Assembly (NCBI GenBank): GCA_004554455.1
Contig: SFMG01000019.1
Location: 1 to 53,445, forward strand
From: Bacteroidales bacterium
Lineage (GTDB): Bacteria; Bacteroidota; Bacteroidia; Bacteroidales; UBA932
Length of the DNA stretch: 53,445 nucleotides
Reading direction: 5' to 3'
Shown here: piece after piece, positions 13,721 through 22,392 of the stretch
Layout: the number at the start of each line of letters is the position of its first letter
Numbering within the stretch: position 1 is the stretch's first letter
Made by a program: the position numbers and the translations under genes
The notes under the pieces: model-generated
Databases searched by the model: none
Seen by the model: the letters and a program-made list of their open reading frames with translations, nothing else
What the model was told of the DNA's origin: nothing

Positions 13721-15915
13721 TGCTTTACTATATTTATATGTTTGACAATGAGGTCGTGGCTGCCGTCCGCATACCTGATGTCGGCCTTCAGTTCGCCGGA
13801 CGAGCTAGGGTGGAAGTAGCAGTCAGGACCCGCCTTGATCTCCCGGCCCGAGTAGTACCAGCGAACGCTTTCGCAGTCGGGAACTCCTCCGGCGACCAGA
13901 GGCAGGCGGCATCCGATGCAGAAGCTGCCGTCGGTATTGCGCTCGACATTCTTGAGATATATGAAAGGAAGAGGGTCGTCCGGCATCGAAACGCTTATGA
14001 ACTTGTATGTCTCTATTTCGCCGTCAATGCCGTCGATGCGGAGGAATACGCGCACTTCGTAGGCGGTCTTGGGCTGCAGTCCATCGATCCTGATCGCATA
14101 AAGGCCCGGAGAATAGGCTTCGCATTCGCTGCTCATAACTTCGCTGCTGCCGATTTTGTTCCATTCCACGACCGCCGTGGCGTCACTTGAGGCCCTGGAA
14201 CTGCTGAAATTCAATATTGCGGAAGTCTGGAAGCGCTCCACTTCCAGGTTCTTGACAACAGGCGGCACTTCCACGCTGCCTTCGCCGCTGACACTCATCC
14301 TCAGTATTTTGTCATTGAGCGTTATGGCACTGATCTGCACAAGGGATGTGCTTCCGTTCCAGAATTCCAGCTTGTGGGGACCGCTTCCGTTGATGGAACT
14401 ATATGAGCCGTAAGGAAAGAAGATGTCTCCGATGTAGTAGTTGCCCTGGCCGACTCTGCTGTAGGCCTGTCCCTGCGCGGACGGGTTTGCTTCAAGCAGG
14501 TCCATGCACTGGCGGTCGGCCCAGCAGTTGACGGTGTTGTAAAAGTCCCAGTGCATTTTTGCCGAATAGCCGTGCACTATGGTTTCAGAGCGATCGACGT
14601 GATAGACCAGCAGGCCCTTGCCTCCCACGTATTTGTCCCAGGACTCAGGATAGCGGAATTCCAACAGGTAATATTCGCCTTCCACATTGGACGGGATGCG
14701 GTAGGCTACGCCTCCCTGCGAGATAGGCGACATGGTCACGTTACCCACAGGCAGCAGTTCGGTTTCGGCTATGCCCAGCATCTCCCTTTCAAGGGCATTG
14801 TAGAAGGGTGGCGTGTTGCCTCCGTTGTTCATATTGCCTCCGTCCATAAGCGAGGTCCAGTACCATACGCCGTCGCTCTGGCCGTTATCGCTGCCGTCGG
14901 TGTCGTAGAGGTCGGCGAGGCCCATCGTATGGCTGTATTCGTGGCAGAAAGTGCCTATGGGGGCCATCAGATTGTAATTCTTGAAGTCCTTGGTCGTGCA
15001 CTCCGAGCCGCAGGCATAGCGGTTGATCACTTTGCCGTCCAGGCTCAGGTTTTTTCCGGCTCCGTCCCTGATGTACCAGGCGTGGGACCAGATGCAATCG
15101 TCGCCGGCATACTCGGCTGCATCCCCTCCGGCGAAGAATACGAACACGTTGTCCACTTCGCCGTCGCCGTCATCGTCGTAGAGTGAGAAGTCTATGTCGG
15201 CGTCCACCAGTCTGCAGGCTTCGATTACCATTTCCTCCGGTCTGACGTCGTTGCCGTTACTGTTGTTTGCACCATACCAGGCTCTGTTTTTCGAGACGGT
15301 AACTATTTTGCTGACATCGAATTGGAAATCGTACATCCCATTGAACTGGCTGTCGAAATATTCCTTTGCACTGCCGGTCGCACCGTTGACGCTGTAGCCC
15401 TCCTGAGTAAGCATATTCACGAAATCCTCCCTTGTGAAACGGAATTGTATGTCCTGGAACTGGGCGAGGATAACTATTCCGTGTTTCACGGCCGACTGCT
15501 GTGTCCCGGCACGCGTGAGTGCAGGCGCGGAGAAGTTGAGGCGGTTGAGCCTGCGCATCAGGTTCTCCTCTTCCGGTGACGCGAGCTGACGTCTGGCGCG
15601 TGCAGCCGAGGCTATGGCCGCGTATGGGATGTCTGCCGGGGCCGGGTAGGGGTCGCCGACGTGCACTCCGCTGCTGTGACGGCTTCCGTCTGCCTCGAAA
15701 GTGGCGTAGCAGTACCAGCCGTCTGCATCCTGGACCACTGCGTGCCCGTCCGCCGTCAGCAAGAGGTTCTGGTATTCGTCTCCCTTCAGGGTGGCGGTGA
15801 AGCGGCTTCCGTCCGGCTGCGTAAGCGTCGCTGGGCAACGTCGTGCCGGCACTGCGAAGACGTTCAGCGGCGTCAGCAGAAGCAGCAGCAATATGGATAT
15901 ATATTGTAGTTTCAT
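13717..15915 (-). CDS. Secreted M6-family metalloprotease with C-terminal Fn3-like region
   Basis: 732 residues from MKLQYISILLLLLL (an in-frame ATG nine codons upstream is less likely). Signal peptide 1-22 ending in NVFA. A propeptide-like domain follows (about 25-95: PATLTQPDGSRFTATLKGDE and QNLLLTADGHAVVQDADGW). The M6 catalytic domain contains the zinc motif HEYSHTMGLADLYDTDG (about residue 320). The domain after it (VPPVVKNLEVERFQTSAILN) resembles a fibronectin type III module. Immune-inhibitor-A-type proteases degrade extracellular proteins; the target here is unknown. It is divergent from the PCMD gene and coupled to a lipoprotein gene downstream. Confidence 0.85.
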   Translation of the reverse strand: MKLQYISILLLLLLTPLNVFAVPARRCPATLTQPDGSRFTATLKGDEYQNLLLTADGHAVVQDADGWYCYATFEADGSRHSSGVHVGDPYPAPADIPYAAIASAARARRQLASPEEENLMRRLNRLNFSAPALTRAGTQQSAVKHGIVILAQFQDIQFRFTREDFVNMLTQEGYSVNGATGSAKEYFDSQFNGMYDFQFDVSKIVTVSKNRAWYGANNSNGNDVRPEEMVIEACRLVDADIDFSLYDDDGDGEVDNVFVFFAGGDAAEYAGDDCIWSHAWYIRDGAGKNLSLDGKVINRYACGSECTTKDFKNYNLMAPIGTFCHEYSHTMGLADLYDTDGSDNGQSDGVWYWTSLMDGGNMNNGGNTPPFYNALEREMLGIAETELLPVGNVTMSPISQGGVAYRIPSNVEGEYYLLEFRYPESWDKYVGGKGLLVYHVDRSETIVHGYSAKMHWDFYNTVNCWADRQCMDLLEANPSAQGQAYSRVGQGNYYIGDIFFPYGSYSSINGSGPHKLEFWNGSTSLVQISAITLNDKILRMSVSGEGSVEVPPVVKNLEVERFQTSAILNFSSSRASSDATAVVEWNKIGSSEVMSSECEAYSPGLYAIRIDGLQPKTAYEVRVFLRIDGIDGEIETYKFISVSMPDDPLPFIYLKNVERNTDGSFCIGCRLPLVAGGVPDCESVRWYYSGREIKAGPDCYFHPSSSGELKADIRYADGSHDLIVKHINIVKQ

Positions 15916-15924
15916 AATAATTCG

Positions 15925-15932
15925 TACTTTTG
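15925..15932 (+). promoter_or_regulatory. -7 box of the PCMD-protein gene
   Basis: TACTTTTG fits TAnnTTTG, 29 nt before the ATG at 15962. It lies in the 46-bp gap shared with the divergent M6 protease gene. Confidence 0.5.
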
Positions 15933-15961
15933 CAAAAATCAATGCAAGTTATAGATTTAAT

Positions 15962-16957
15962 ATGAGATTCGCAACCGGAGGCTTTGCGGCCATATTCGCC
16001 GCGGCTTCATTTTTTATGCCTGCAAAAGCGCAGGACTGTTCTTCCACAGTACGTGATATCAACCGCTACGGCACTTTCGACCACTGGACCGTACGTGAGA
16101 TAAAGGAATCCGGAATCATAGGTGGACGCACCAAATATCTTTACGAATTCTTCGGCTCTCCGGCCGACACCATACGTTACGACAAAAAGAAGTCAAAGGC
16201 ATTCAGGGCACCCGAGGCATATCTCTGGCGCAGCAATAACGTGTATGCCAATGTGATGGGCATAGAGAAGTGCTCTGTCACCGATTTCCCCGAAAAGCGC
16301 GGAGACGGATGGTGCTGCCGTCTGGAGGTGCACGTCGAGGATGTCAAGGTGGCCGGTATGATCAATATGGACGTGGTCTGCCAGGGCGTCTTCCTGCTGG
16401 GTTCTCTGCCGGAACCGATCAAGGACACCAAGGACCCGATGGCCAAGCCGCTTTACGGCATTCCGTTCACAGGACGCCCTTCGGCCCTGCAGTTCGATTA
16501 CAAGGCCAAGGTGGGTTGCGAGATAATCAGGGGCAACGGCTTCAGCAAGCTCAAGACCATAGGCGGCAGGGATCACGCCGAGGTTGCCATCATACTGCAG
16601 AAGCGTTGGGAGGATGAACAGGGCAATGTGCACGCCCTGAGGGTTGGCACTGGCATTGAGCGCATTACTTCAGACGTCCCGGACTGGGTGAACGGTCACA
16701 GGATCCCCGTACACTACGGCGACATCAGCGGCGAGTCCTGGTACAAGGATTATATGAAACTGCTCAACGGTACCCCGATGGACCTGCACTGCATCAACTC
16801 GAAGGGTAAGAACGTGAAGATTGTCGAGGAAGGATGGGCAGATGAAAACGAGACTCCCAATGTGTTGATAATCAGGTTTCTTGCTAGCTGTGGTGAGGCA
16901 TTCTACGGAGGTGTGGGCAACACTCTCTGGATTGACAACGTCAAATTGATAATGTAG
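15962..16957 (+). CDS. Secreted PCMD-domain protein (putative carbohydrate metabolism domain)
   Basis: 331 residues from the ATG at 15962. An upstream start is rejected because it would read through the promoter and the divergent gene. Signal peptide about 1-22 (FFMPAKAQ). The mature domain begins GTFDHWTVREIKESGIIGG and contains WRSNNVYANVMG, GIPFTGRPSALQFDYKA and a C-terminal GNTLWIDNVKLIM. These are the features of the PCMD beta-sandwich found in exported Bacteroidota proteins, often near polysaccharide loci. Carbohydrate binding is a family expectation, not demonstrated. It converges with tdk, stops 5 nt apart. Confidence 0.75.
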   Translation: MRFATGGFAAIFAAASFFMPAKAQDCSSTVRDINRYGTFDHWTVREIKESGIIGGRTKYLYEFFGSPADTIRYDKKKSKAFRAPEAYLWRSNNVYANVMGIEKCSVTDFPEKRGDGWCCRLEVHVEDVKVAGMINMDVVCQGVFLLGSLPEPIKDTKDPMAKPLYGIPFTGRPSALQFDYKAKVGCEIIRGNGFSKLKTIGGRDHAEVAIILQKRWEDEQGNVHALRVGTGIERITSDVPDWVNGHRIPVHYGDISGESWYKDYMKLLNGTPMDLHCINSKGKNVKIVEEGWADENETPNVLIIRFLASCGEAFYGGVGNTLWIDNVKLIM

Positions 16958-16962
16958 GTGCG

Positions 16963-17532
16963 TCAGGCTTCTTTGACCGCCTCGTTGTAACAGTGGCGGC
17001 AGAGCGGCTCGTAAATGTCTTTTTCTCCGAGCACTACCAGCTTGTGGCTTCTGGAAAGCCTGTGCGAATGCTGGGCCGGGCTGCCGCATTTCACACAGAT
17101 TGCGTGGACCTTCTGAACGTCTTCGGCTATGGCCATCAGGTCCGGCATCGGACCGAAGGGTTTGCCGAGGAAGTCGGTGTCGAGTCCGGCTACGATCACG
17201 CGTATGCCCCTGTTGGCCAGGGTCTGCACTACCTCGACTATGGAGTGGTCAAAGAACTGGGCTTCGTCTATGCCTATAACCTGGATTCCATCGCTCATTT
17301 CGAGCATCTTTTTCGGGTCGCTGATTGGAAAGGATTCGATCTTGTGGGCATCGTGCGAGACTACGAGTTGGTCGGAATAGCGGACGTCTATGGCCGGCTT
17401 GAATATGGCTATCTTCTGGTTCGCGAACTGGGCCCTGCGCATTCTTCTGATAAGCTCTTCTGTTTTGCCCGAGAACATGGAACCGCAGATAAGCTCTACG
17501 GAACCGGATTTTTTGTAGTTTTCTAAAAACAT
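16963..17532 (-). CDS. tdk: Thymidine kinase
   Basis: 189 residues from the ATG at 17532; a longer start would run into the promoter. It phosphorylates thymidine to dTMP in the salvage pathway. Walker A GSMFSGKT at residues 17-24, catalytic Glu in GIDEAQFFD (about 88-96), zinc ribbon cysteines CVKC and CRHC, and the lasso segment between them (SRLSRSHKLVVLGEKDIYEP). Type II (tetrameric) thymidine kinase length and layout. Promoter box TACCTTTG at 17567-17560. Confidence 0.96.
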   Translation of the reverse strand: MFLENYKKSGSVELICGSMFSGKTEELIRRMRRAQFANQKIAIFKPAIDVRYSDQLVVSHDAHKIESFPISDPKKMLEMSDGIQVIGIDEAQFFDHSIVEVVQTLANRGIRVIVAGLDTDFLGKPFGPMPDLMAIAEDVQKVHAICVKCGSPAQHSHRLSRSHKLVVLGEKDIYEPLCRHCYNEAVKEA

Positions 17533-17537
17533 TGTTG

Positions 17538-17567
17538 TAATTTTGTGCTTTGACCGACACAAAGGTA
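17538..17567. promoter_or_regulatory. Overlapping divergent promoters, tdk and the 17583 gene
   Basis: Minus-strand TACCTTTG (17567-17560) gives tdk a leader of about 22 nt. Plus-strand TAATTTTG (17538-17545) lies 37 nt before the ATG at 17583. The two transcripts would start toward each other's templates within about 30 bp, so mutual interference is likely. Confidence 0.45.
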
Positions 17568-17582
17568 GTCAATTCTTGCCTT

Positions 17583-18200
17583 ATGGAAAAGACGCAGAAA
17601 GAGATTTTGAATGACATTATGGCGGAGCTTTCCGCTATACGCCTGGCCTTGAATTCCTTGGAGTCGAAACTCAGCCGAATCGACCTGTCTGACCCTGAAC
17701 CGGTGGAGCTGGATCTCGATGAAGAGCTTGACGGAGACCTTCCGGAGGAGGTCCCGGCAGAGGCTCCTGTGGAGATTGCTGAGGAAGCCCCAGCAGAAGC
17801 CCCGGCAGAGATTGCTGAGGAGGCCCCGGCAGAGCCGGAGGTGGAACTCGACCTTTTCGGAGAGCCGGTGCTGAGGGTCAATGAGAAGCTGGGTGCGGGC
17901 CGCAGCAGGAGTGTAGGGGAGAAGATGGAGCAGAAGGAGGCCTGGAGGACTGCAATGCCCGGAGCGGCAGTCAAGGATGTGCGCAGCGCCATATCCCTCA
18001 ATGACAGGGTGCTCTTCATAAGGGAACTCTTCGGCGGGGATGCCGGACTATTCCAGAAGGCTGTGGATGACATCAATGCGATGGGCAGTCTTGACGAGAT
18101 GGTCGCCTACGTGAATGAAAGGCATCCCGGCTGGGACCTTGATTCCGACACCGTTTACAGGCTGATGATGGCAGTGCGCCGCAAACTCTCGGACAACTGA
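17583..18200 (+). CDS. Conserved Bacteroidota protein with Glu/Ala/Pro-rich linker
   Basis: 205 residues from the ATG at 17583. An N-terminal coiled-coil-like helix (about 1-33: KEILNDIMAELSAIRLALNS) is followed by an acidic low-complexity linker of EEAPAEAP-type repeats (about 38-95). A C-terminal helical domain ends the protein (about 130-205: VRSAISLNDRVLFIRELFGG, and DINAMGSLDEMVAYVNE). The last domain recurs in unannotated Bacteroidota proteins; I know no function. Its stop overlaps the start of rsmI (TGATG), so the two are cotranscribed and coupled. The repeats are codon-similar and likely to vary in length. Confidence 0.75.
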   Translation: MEKTQKEILNDIMAELSAIRLALNSLESKLSRIDLSDPEPVELDLDEELDGDLPEEVPAEAPVEIAEEAPAEAPAEIAEEAPAEPEVELDLFGEPVLRVNEKLGAGRSRSVGEKMEQKEAWRTAMPGAAVKDVRSAISLNDRVLFIRELFGGDAGLFQKAVDDINAMGSLDEMVAYVNERHPGWDLDSDTVYRLMMAVRRKLSDN

Positions 18201-18931
18201 TGGGGCAGGGCAGACTTTACATAGTACCGACTCCGGTCGGAAACCTCGATGATATGAGCATAAGGGCCGTGCAGGTGCTGCGCGATGCCGAACTGATACT
18301 GGCCGAAGACACGAGAACCAGTTCGGTGCTGCTCAAGCACTTCGACATACACGGACGTCTGGAATCCCATCACAAGTTCAACGAGCACAAGACCTGTGAC
18401 ATAATCAAGGAACGCATACTCCAGGGACTGAACGTGGCCCTGATAAGTGATGCAGGAACCCCCGGAATTTCCGACCCGGGCTTCCTCCTGGTACGCACTT
18501 GTGTGGCGGAAGGCATTGAGGTCCAGACACTTCCGGGCGCCACTGCCTGCATTCCGGCCATAGTCAGCAGCGGCCTGCCTTGCGACCGCTTCTGCTTTGA
18601 GGGCTTCCTGCCTGTAAAGAAGGGCCGTCAGACCCGTCTTCAGGAGCTCTCCACCGAGACAAGAACTATGGTTTTCTATGAGTCTCCCTACCGTCTGGTC
18701 AAGACCCTGGACCAGCTCGCCCAGTTTTTCGGAGCGGACAGGGAGTGCTCTGTCGCAAGGGAAATCTCCAAATTGCACGAGGAACACCGTCGCGGAAGCC
18801 TGTCGGAAGTGGCCGACTGGTACCGCGCCCACGAGCCCAAGGGCGAGATCGTGCTGGTGGTTGCCGGAGCAAAAACCCTCAGGGAACGCCGTCGTGACGG
18901 GGAACTGAGTGCACTCGACGAAGAAGCGTAA
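18200..18931 (+). CDS. rsmI: 16S rRNA (cytidine1402-2'-O)-methyltransferase
   Basis: 243 residues of the tetrapyrrole-methylase fold. The N terminus reads GRLYIVPTPVGNLDDMSIRA; then come LAEDTRTSSVLLKHF, ALISDAGTPGISDPG (SAM-binding loop), GATACIPAIVSSGLP and MVFYESPYRLVKTL, all hallmark RsmI segments. It 2'-O-methylates C1402 in the decoding centre. The start codon overlaps the upstream stop by one base. A C-terminal tail (LRERRRDGELSALDEEA) is slightly longer than in E. coli-type proteins. Confidence 0.95.
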   Translation: MGQGRLYIVPTPVGNLDDMSIRAVQVLRDAELILAEDTRTSSVLLKHFDIHGRLESHHKFNEHKTCDIIKERILQGLNVALISDAGTPGISDPGFLLVRTCVAEGIEVQTLPGATACIPAIVSSGLPCDRFCFEGFLPVKKGRQTRLQELSTETRTMVFYESPYRLVKTLDQLAQFFGADRECSVAREISKLHEEHRRGSLSEVADWYRAHEPKGEIVLVVAGAKTLRERRRDGELSALDEEA

Positions 18932-18974
18932 TAAGAAACAGATATGACAGTGGGAAGGCCGGTGGCGAGAGAAG

Positions 18975-19925
18975 ATGAAAGAAAAGAAGACTGAGGACCA
19001 TCCGGTTCTCTTTACGTCGTTCAGGGCTGGGATCATAGCCCTGGTGTTCCTTGTTATGGGCTTCCAGCTGGCCCTTTTTGTCTATAAGGCTGCTGAATTG
19101 CGTATCCTGGCCAACCGTGACCGGCCCGATACGGTCTATGTCTGTCCCGGCCCTGCCGTTTCCTCTCCGTCCCCCGTTTCCACCCCATCCTCCGTTTCCA
19201 TCCCTTCCGGCAGTTTCGTCTCTTCATCCGAAAGAACCGCCGCCACATCTTCCGTGACAACGAGGAGAAACGCCGTCCATGCCCCTCTGGCGGAGCGTAT
19301 CAGGGAGGAAAAGCCGCGCCGGCAGGTGGAGAGCTTCCGTTTCAATCCCAACACCGTTTCCGTGGAGGACCTTCAGCGTCTGGGTTTATCGCCCAAGCAG
19401 GCGGCGTCGATAGACAATTACCGCAGCAAGGGCGGCCGTTTTCGCCGCAAGGAGGATTTCGCGAAGTCGTACGTCGTCGCCGACTCGGTTTACAGGCGTC
19501 TGGAGGCATATATAGATATACCTCTTCTTGATATAAACAGAGCCGATTCGGCCGCCTTCGATGCGCTTCCGGGCATAGGCGGATATTTCGCCGCAAAGAT
19601 GGTCGCCTACCGACGGCAGCTGGGAGGATATTCCTGCAAGGAGCAGCTTATGGAGATATATCACTTCGACCGCGAACGCTTCGACGGCCTGAAGGAACTG
19701 ATATGCGTGGGCGAAGCGCCTGCTTTCCGCCTCTGGACGCTGCCTGCCGACTCGCTGCGCCTGCATCCGCATATACGTTCGTGGCAGACGGCGCGTGCGA
19801 TAGTGCTTTACAGGGAGAACAATGCGAAGGAGGCGCTGACGCTTGCGGGCCTGAGGGAGGCGGGCATATTGTCGGAGGAGCAGGCGGAGGGTCTGGGACG
19901 CTGCAGGATAGAGCCGCCGCGCTGA
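18975..19925 (+). CDS. Membrane-anchored helix-hairpin-helix protein (ComEA-like)
   Basis: 316 residues. One N-terminal transmembrane helix (about 17-40: AGIIALVFLVMGFQLALFVY), a Ser/Pro/Thr-rich linker (about 60-95: SSPSPVSTPSSVSIPS), then three helix-hairpin-helix-type repeats. These are FNPNTVSVEDLQRLGLSPKQ, DINRADSAAFDALPGIGGYF (the canonical ComEA motif) and a degenerate third around 265-310. HhH modules bind DNA non-specifically. An exported anchor suggests a role at the envelope such as DNA uptake, but no other competence gene is present here. Its stop directly abuts the stop of the convergent gene (TGA|TCA). Confidence 0.8.
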   Translation: MKEKKTEDHPVLFTSFRAGIIALVFLVMGFQLALFVYKAAELRILANRDRPDTVYVCPGPAVSSPSPVSTPSSVSIPSGSFVSSSERTAATSSVTTRRNAVHAPLAERIREEKPRRQVESFRFNPNTVSVEDLQRLGLSPKQAASIDNYRSKGGRFRRKEDFAKSYVVADSVYRRLEAYIDIPLLDINRADSAAFDALPGIGGYFAAKMVAYRRQLGGYSCKEQLMEIYHFDRERFDGLKELICVGEAPAFRLWTLPADSLRLHPHIRSWQTARAIVLYRENNAKEALTLAGLREAGILSEEQAEGLGRCRIEPPR

Positions 19926-20606
19926 TCAGAGACGGCTGGTGATGTGGAAGCAGCTTTCCTTCGCCTCGAACTTCACGTAGCATTTGCCCTCAGCGCGCAG
20001 GTCGCGCAGAACCTCTGCCATCACGCCCCTGTACTGGTCCCAGGTGGCATTGTAGCGCTTCGGCAGATCGTATGATGCCCAGGCAATGTCGAAGGTGCAG
20101 CCGTAGCAGTGGGAGGAGTTCTCAGAGGCATTCACGTTTCCGGAACGCCTCAGGCGCCTTACATCGTCTTTTGTGCGCAGAACCGAACTCAGCTTGAAGC
20201 GCACGGGTATCATGCCCTTGGCTTCGAGGGAGTCCCTGAAGTTTTCCCCTATCTCGTCAAGCAGCCTGGCCCCGCCTCGGGTGAGGTAGGGCACGGAATA
20301 GTCCAGTCTGTCCACCACATAGTAGCGGCAGTCCTTTATCTCCCTGAGTCTCCAGGTGTTTATGTCTTCCCTGCTCTCCGGCGGCTCAGCCAGACCCAGG
20401 CTGCGCCCGGCCTCCAGGTGGAGAGGGTTGAGGTCATTGAACTGGGCCTTGAGATTGCGTATGGACGGGTAGTAGCGGCTTGGCTCCGGCTCCCTCTGTC
20501 CGCAATGCCTGGCCAGGCAGATGAGCGCAATCAAAAGGACGAGCCCGGCCAGAATGAGATGCAGGGCCCTTCTGTATTTCTTCTTGAGTCTTCTCCTTCC
20601 CATCAT
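19926..20606 (-). CDS. DUF5715-like, M15-peptidase-fold membrane-anchored protein
   Basis: 226 residues with a basic N terminus and one transmembrane helix (about 13-35). The C-terminal half resembles the DUF5715 / M15 D-Ala-D-Ala carboxypeptidase-like fold: FKLSSVLRTKDDVRRLRRSG, NASENSSHCYGCTFDIAW (the SxHxxGxxxD zinc motif) and CFHITSRL (a late His). If active it would trim peptidoglycan peptides in the periplasm. The start overlaps the ABC-F stop by 4 bp, so it is the last gene of the leftward operon from 25.8 kb. Confidence 0.7.
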   Translation of the reverse strand: MMGRRRLKKKYRRALHLILAGLVLLIALICLARHCGQREPEPSRYYPSIRNLKAQFNDLNPLHLEAGRSLGLAEPPESREDINTWRLREIKDCRYYVVDRLDYSVPYLTRGGARLLDEIGENFRDSLEAKGMIPVRFKLSSVLRTKDDVRRLRRSGNVNASENSSHCYGCTFDIAWASYDLPKRYNATWDQYRGVMAEVLRDLRAEGKCYVKFEAKESCFHITSRL

Positions 20607-22384
20607 TGTCCTATTTCAGAGAGTTCCAGCCAGCGCATTTCCTTCTCGTCGCAGAGCTTAATCACTTCGCCTATGCGTTCGGATGCCTTCATCAGCTCTT
20701 CCGTGCCGAGGGTGCCGCTGCTCAGGCTCTCTTCCAGACTTGCCTTCTCTGCATTGAGGGCTTCTATTTCAGCTTCGAGACTTTCCATTTCCCTCTGCTC
20801 CTTCCAGCTGAGCCTGCGCACTTTCTCAGTCTTTGTCTTGCCCTCGCCACGTACGCTGAGCTCCTTGGCCGCGGCTGCCTGTTCCTTGCGGTAATCCTTT
20901 ATGAATGAGCGGTATTCGCTGTAGTTTCCTATGAAGTCCTTGACCACTCCGTTGCCGCAGAACACGAAGAGGTGGTCCACCAGACGGTCCAGGAAATGCC
21001 TGTCGTGGGACACTATGATGAGACTGCCCTTGAACTCCTTGAGATATTCCTCCAGCACGTTGAGGGTGACGATGTCGAGGTCGTTCGTAGGCTCGTCCAG
21101 CACCAGCATGTTGGGCTGTTCGCGCAGTATGGTGAGCAGATAGAGCCGGCGTTTTTCCCCGCCGCTCAGACTGCCGACCTTGCTGTTGTACATATCGTGT
21201 GGGAAGAGGAAACGGCCCAGCAGGTAGCTGTCGTTGACCGTCTCCAGCACGGTCTGGTCTTCATCGAATACCATTCCCTCCTGCCTGTAATAGCCGATCT
21301 TGAGCGACTCCCCGCGTTCTATGCTTCCGCTCATCTCGCCGCCCCATCTGTTGCCCTCGAGCAGCAGGTTGATGAAGGTAGTCTTGCCTGCTCCGTTCGC
21401 ACCGACTATGCCCACTTTCTCACCCCTCTGGAACTTGTAGCTGAAGTGGTCGAGATAGCAGTTCCCGTCGTAATGGAAACTCAGGTCCGTACAGTCTATT
21501 ATCTTGGTTCCCAGCCTTCTGGCGCCTCTGTCGCTCATGTCTCCCAGGTCCAGCTGGCGGCTCTGTATGCTCTGCCCGGCCCTCTCTTTCAGTTCGTGGA
21601 AGGCGTCGATCCTGTATTTCGCCTTTCCGGTGCGGGCGCAGGGCGTGGCGTGTATCCATTCCAGCTCGCGGCGCAGTATGTTGCGCACCTTGTCGGTTTC
21701 GGCGTTCCAGTTCGCTATGCGTTCCTCCCTCTTTTCCAGAAAGTTCTGGTAGTTTCCTTTATATATGTATATGTTTCCCCTTTCCATTTCCATAACCGTG
21801 TTGCACACGCGGTCGAGGAAATAGCGGTCGTGGGTGACCATGAAAAGGGTGCAGCGGGAACGGCTGAGAAAGCTTTCGAGGTACTCTATCGCATCTATGT
21901 CCAGGTGGTTGGTCGGCTCGTCCATAATGAAGAAGTCGGCCTCGCTTGCCAGCATCTGGGTGAGTGCCACCCTCTTGACCTCGCCTCCGGAGAGTTCCTT
22001 CATTTTCCTGGAACCGTCGCCCAGCTTGAAATCCGTGAGGAACTCCTTCACCCTCCTTTCGTATTCCCAAAGGTGTTCCAGGTCGAGGCCTTCGGTATAT
22101 TGCCGGCTCCCGTCCATTACCTGACGGAAGATCTCCTTTTCCGGGTCGAAGTCATATTCCTGTTCCAGGAAGGCGATGCGCACGTCCCTGAGGAACATTA
22201 TGCGTCCGCCGGAATCGCTCTTGTCCTTGCCGGCGAGTATCTTCATAAGTGAAGTCTTGCCCGTGCCGTTAGGGGCGATAAGCGCAATCTTGTCCCCTTC
22301 GTTGATGTTGAATCCTATGTTCTCAAAGAGGACCTTCGGTCCGTAGGATTTGCTTATGTTGCTGATTTCCAGATATGATGCCAT
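20603..22384 (-). CDS. ABC-F family ATPase, Uup-like
   Basis: 593 residues with two ABC ATPase domains and no transmembrane segment. Domain 1: Walker A APNGTGKTS, signature LSGGEVKRVALTQ, Walker B FFIMDEPTNHLD. The inter-domain P-site linker lies at about 235-290 (RTGKAKYRIDAFHEL). Domain 2: GANGAGKTT, LSGGEKRRLYLL, MLVLDEPTNDLD. A C-terminal coiled coil (about 520-590) is the Uup-type DNA-binding extension. ABC-F proteins act on ribosomes or, for Uup, in replication-linked genome stability. It lies 8 nt after trkA in the operon. Confidence 0.92.
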   Translation of the reverse strand: MASYLEISNISKSYGPKVLFENIGFNINEGDKIALIAPNGTGKTSLMKILAGKDKSDSGGRIMFLRDVRIAFLEQEYDFDPEKEIFRQVMDGSRQYTEGLDLEHLWEYERRVKEFLTDFKLGDGSRKMKELSGGEVKRVALTQMLASEADFFIMDEPTNHLDIDAIEYLESFLSRSRCTLFMVTHDRYFLDRVCNTVMEMERGNIYIYKGNYQNFLEKREERIANWNAETDKVRNILRRELEWIHATPCARTGKAKYRIDAFHELKERAGQSIQSRQLDLGDMSDRGARRLGTKIIDCTDLSFHYDGNCYLDHFSYKFQRGEKVGIVGANGAGKTTFINLLLEGNRWGGEMSGSIERGESLKIGYYRQEGMVFDEDQTVLETVNDSYLLGRFLFPHDMYNSKVGSLSGGEKRRLYLLTILREQPNMLVLDEPTNDLDIVTLNVLEEYLKEFKGSLIIVSHDRHFLDRLVDHLFVFCGNGVVKDFIGNYSEYRSFIKDYRKEQAAAAKELSVRGEGKTKTEKVRRLSWKEQREMESLEAEIEALNAEKASLEESLSSGTLGTEELMKASERIGEVIKLCDEKEMRWLELSEIGQ

Positions 22385-22392
22385 AACTATGC

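Noticed and set aside
20972..22252. 426-codon plus-strand frame opposite the ABC-F gene
   Set aside because: Antisense shadow of a well-conserved gene with no family match.
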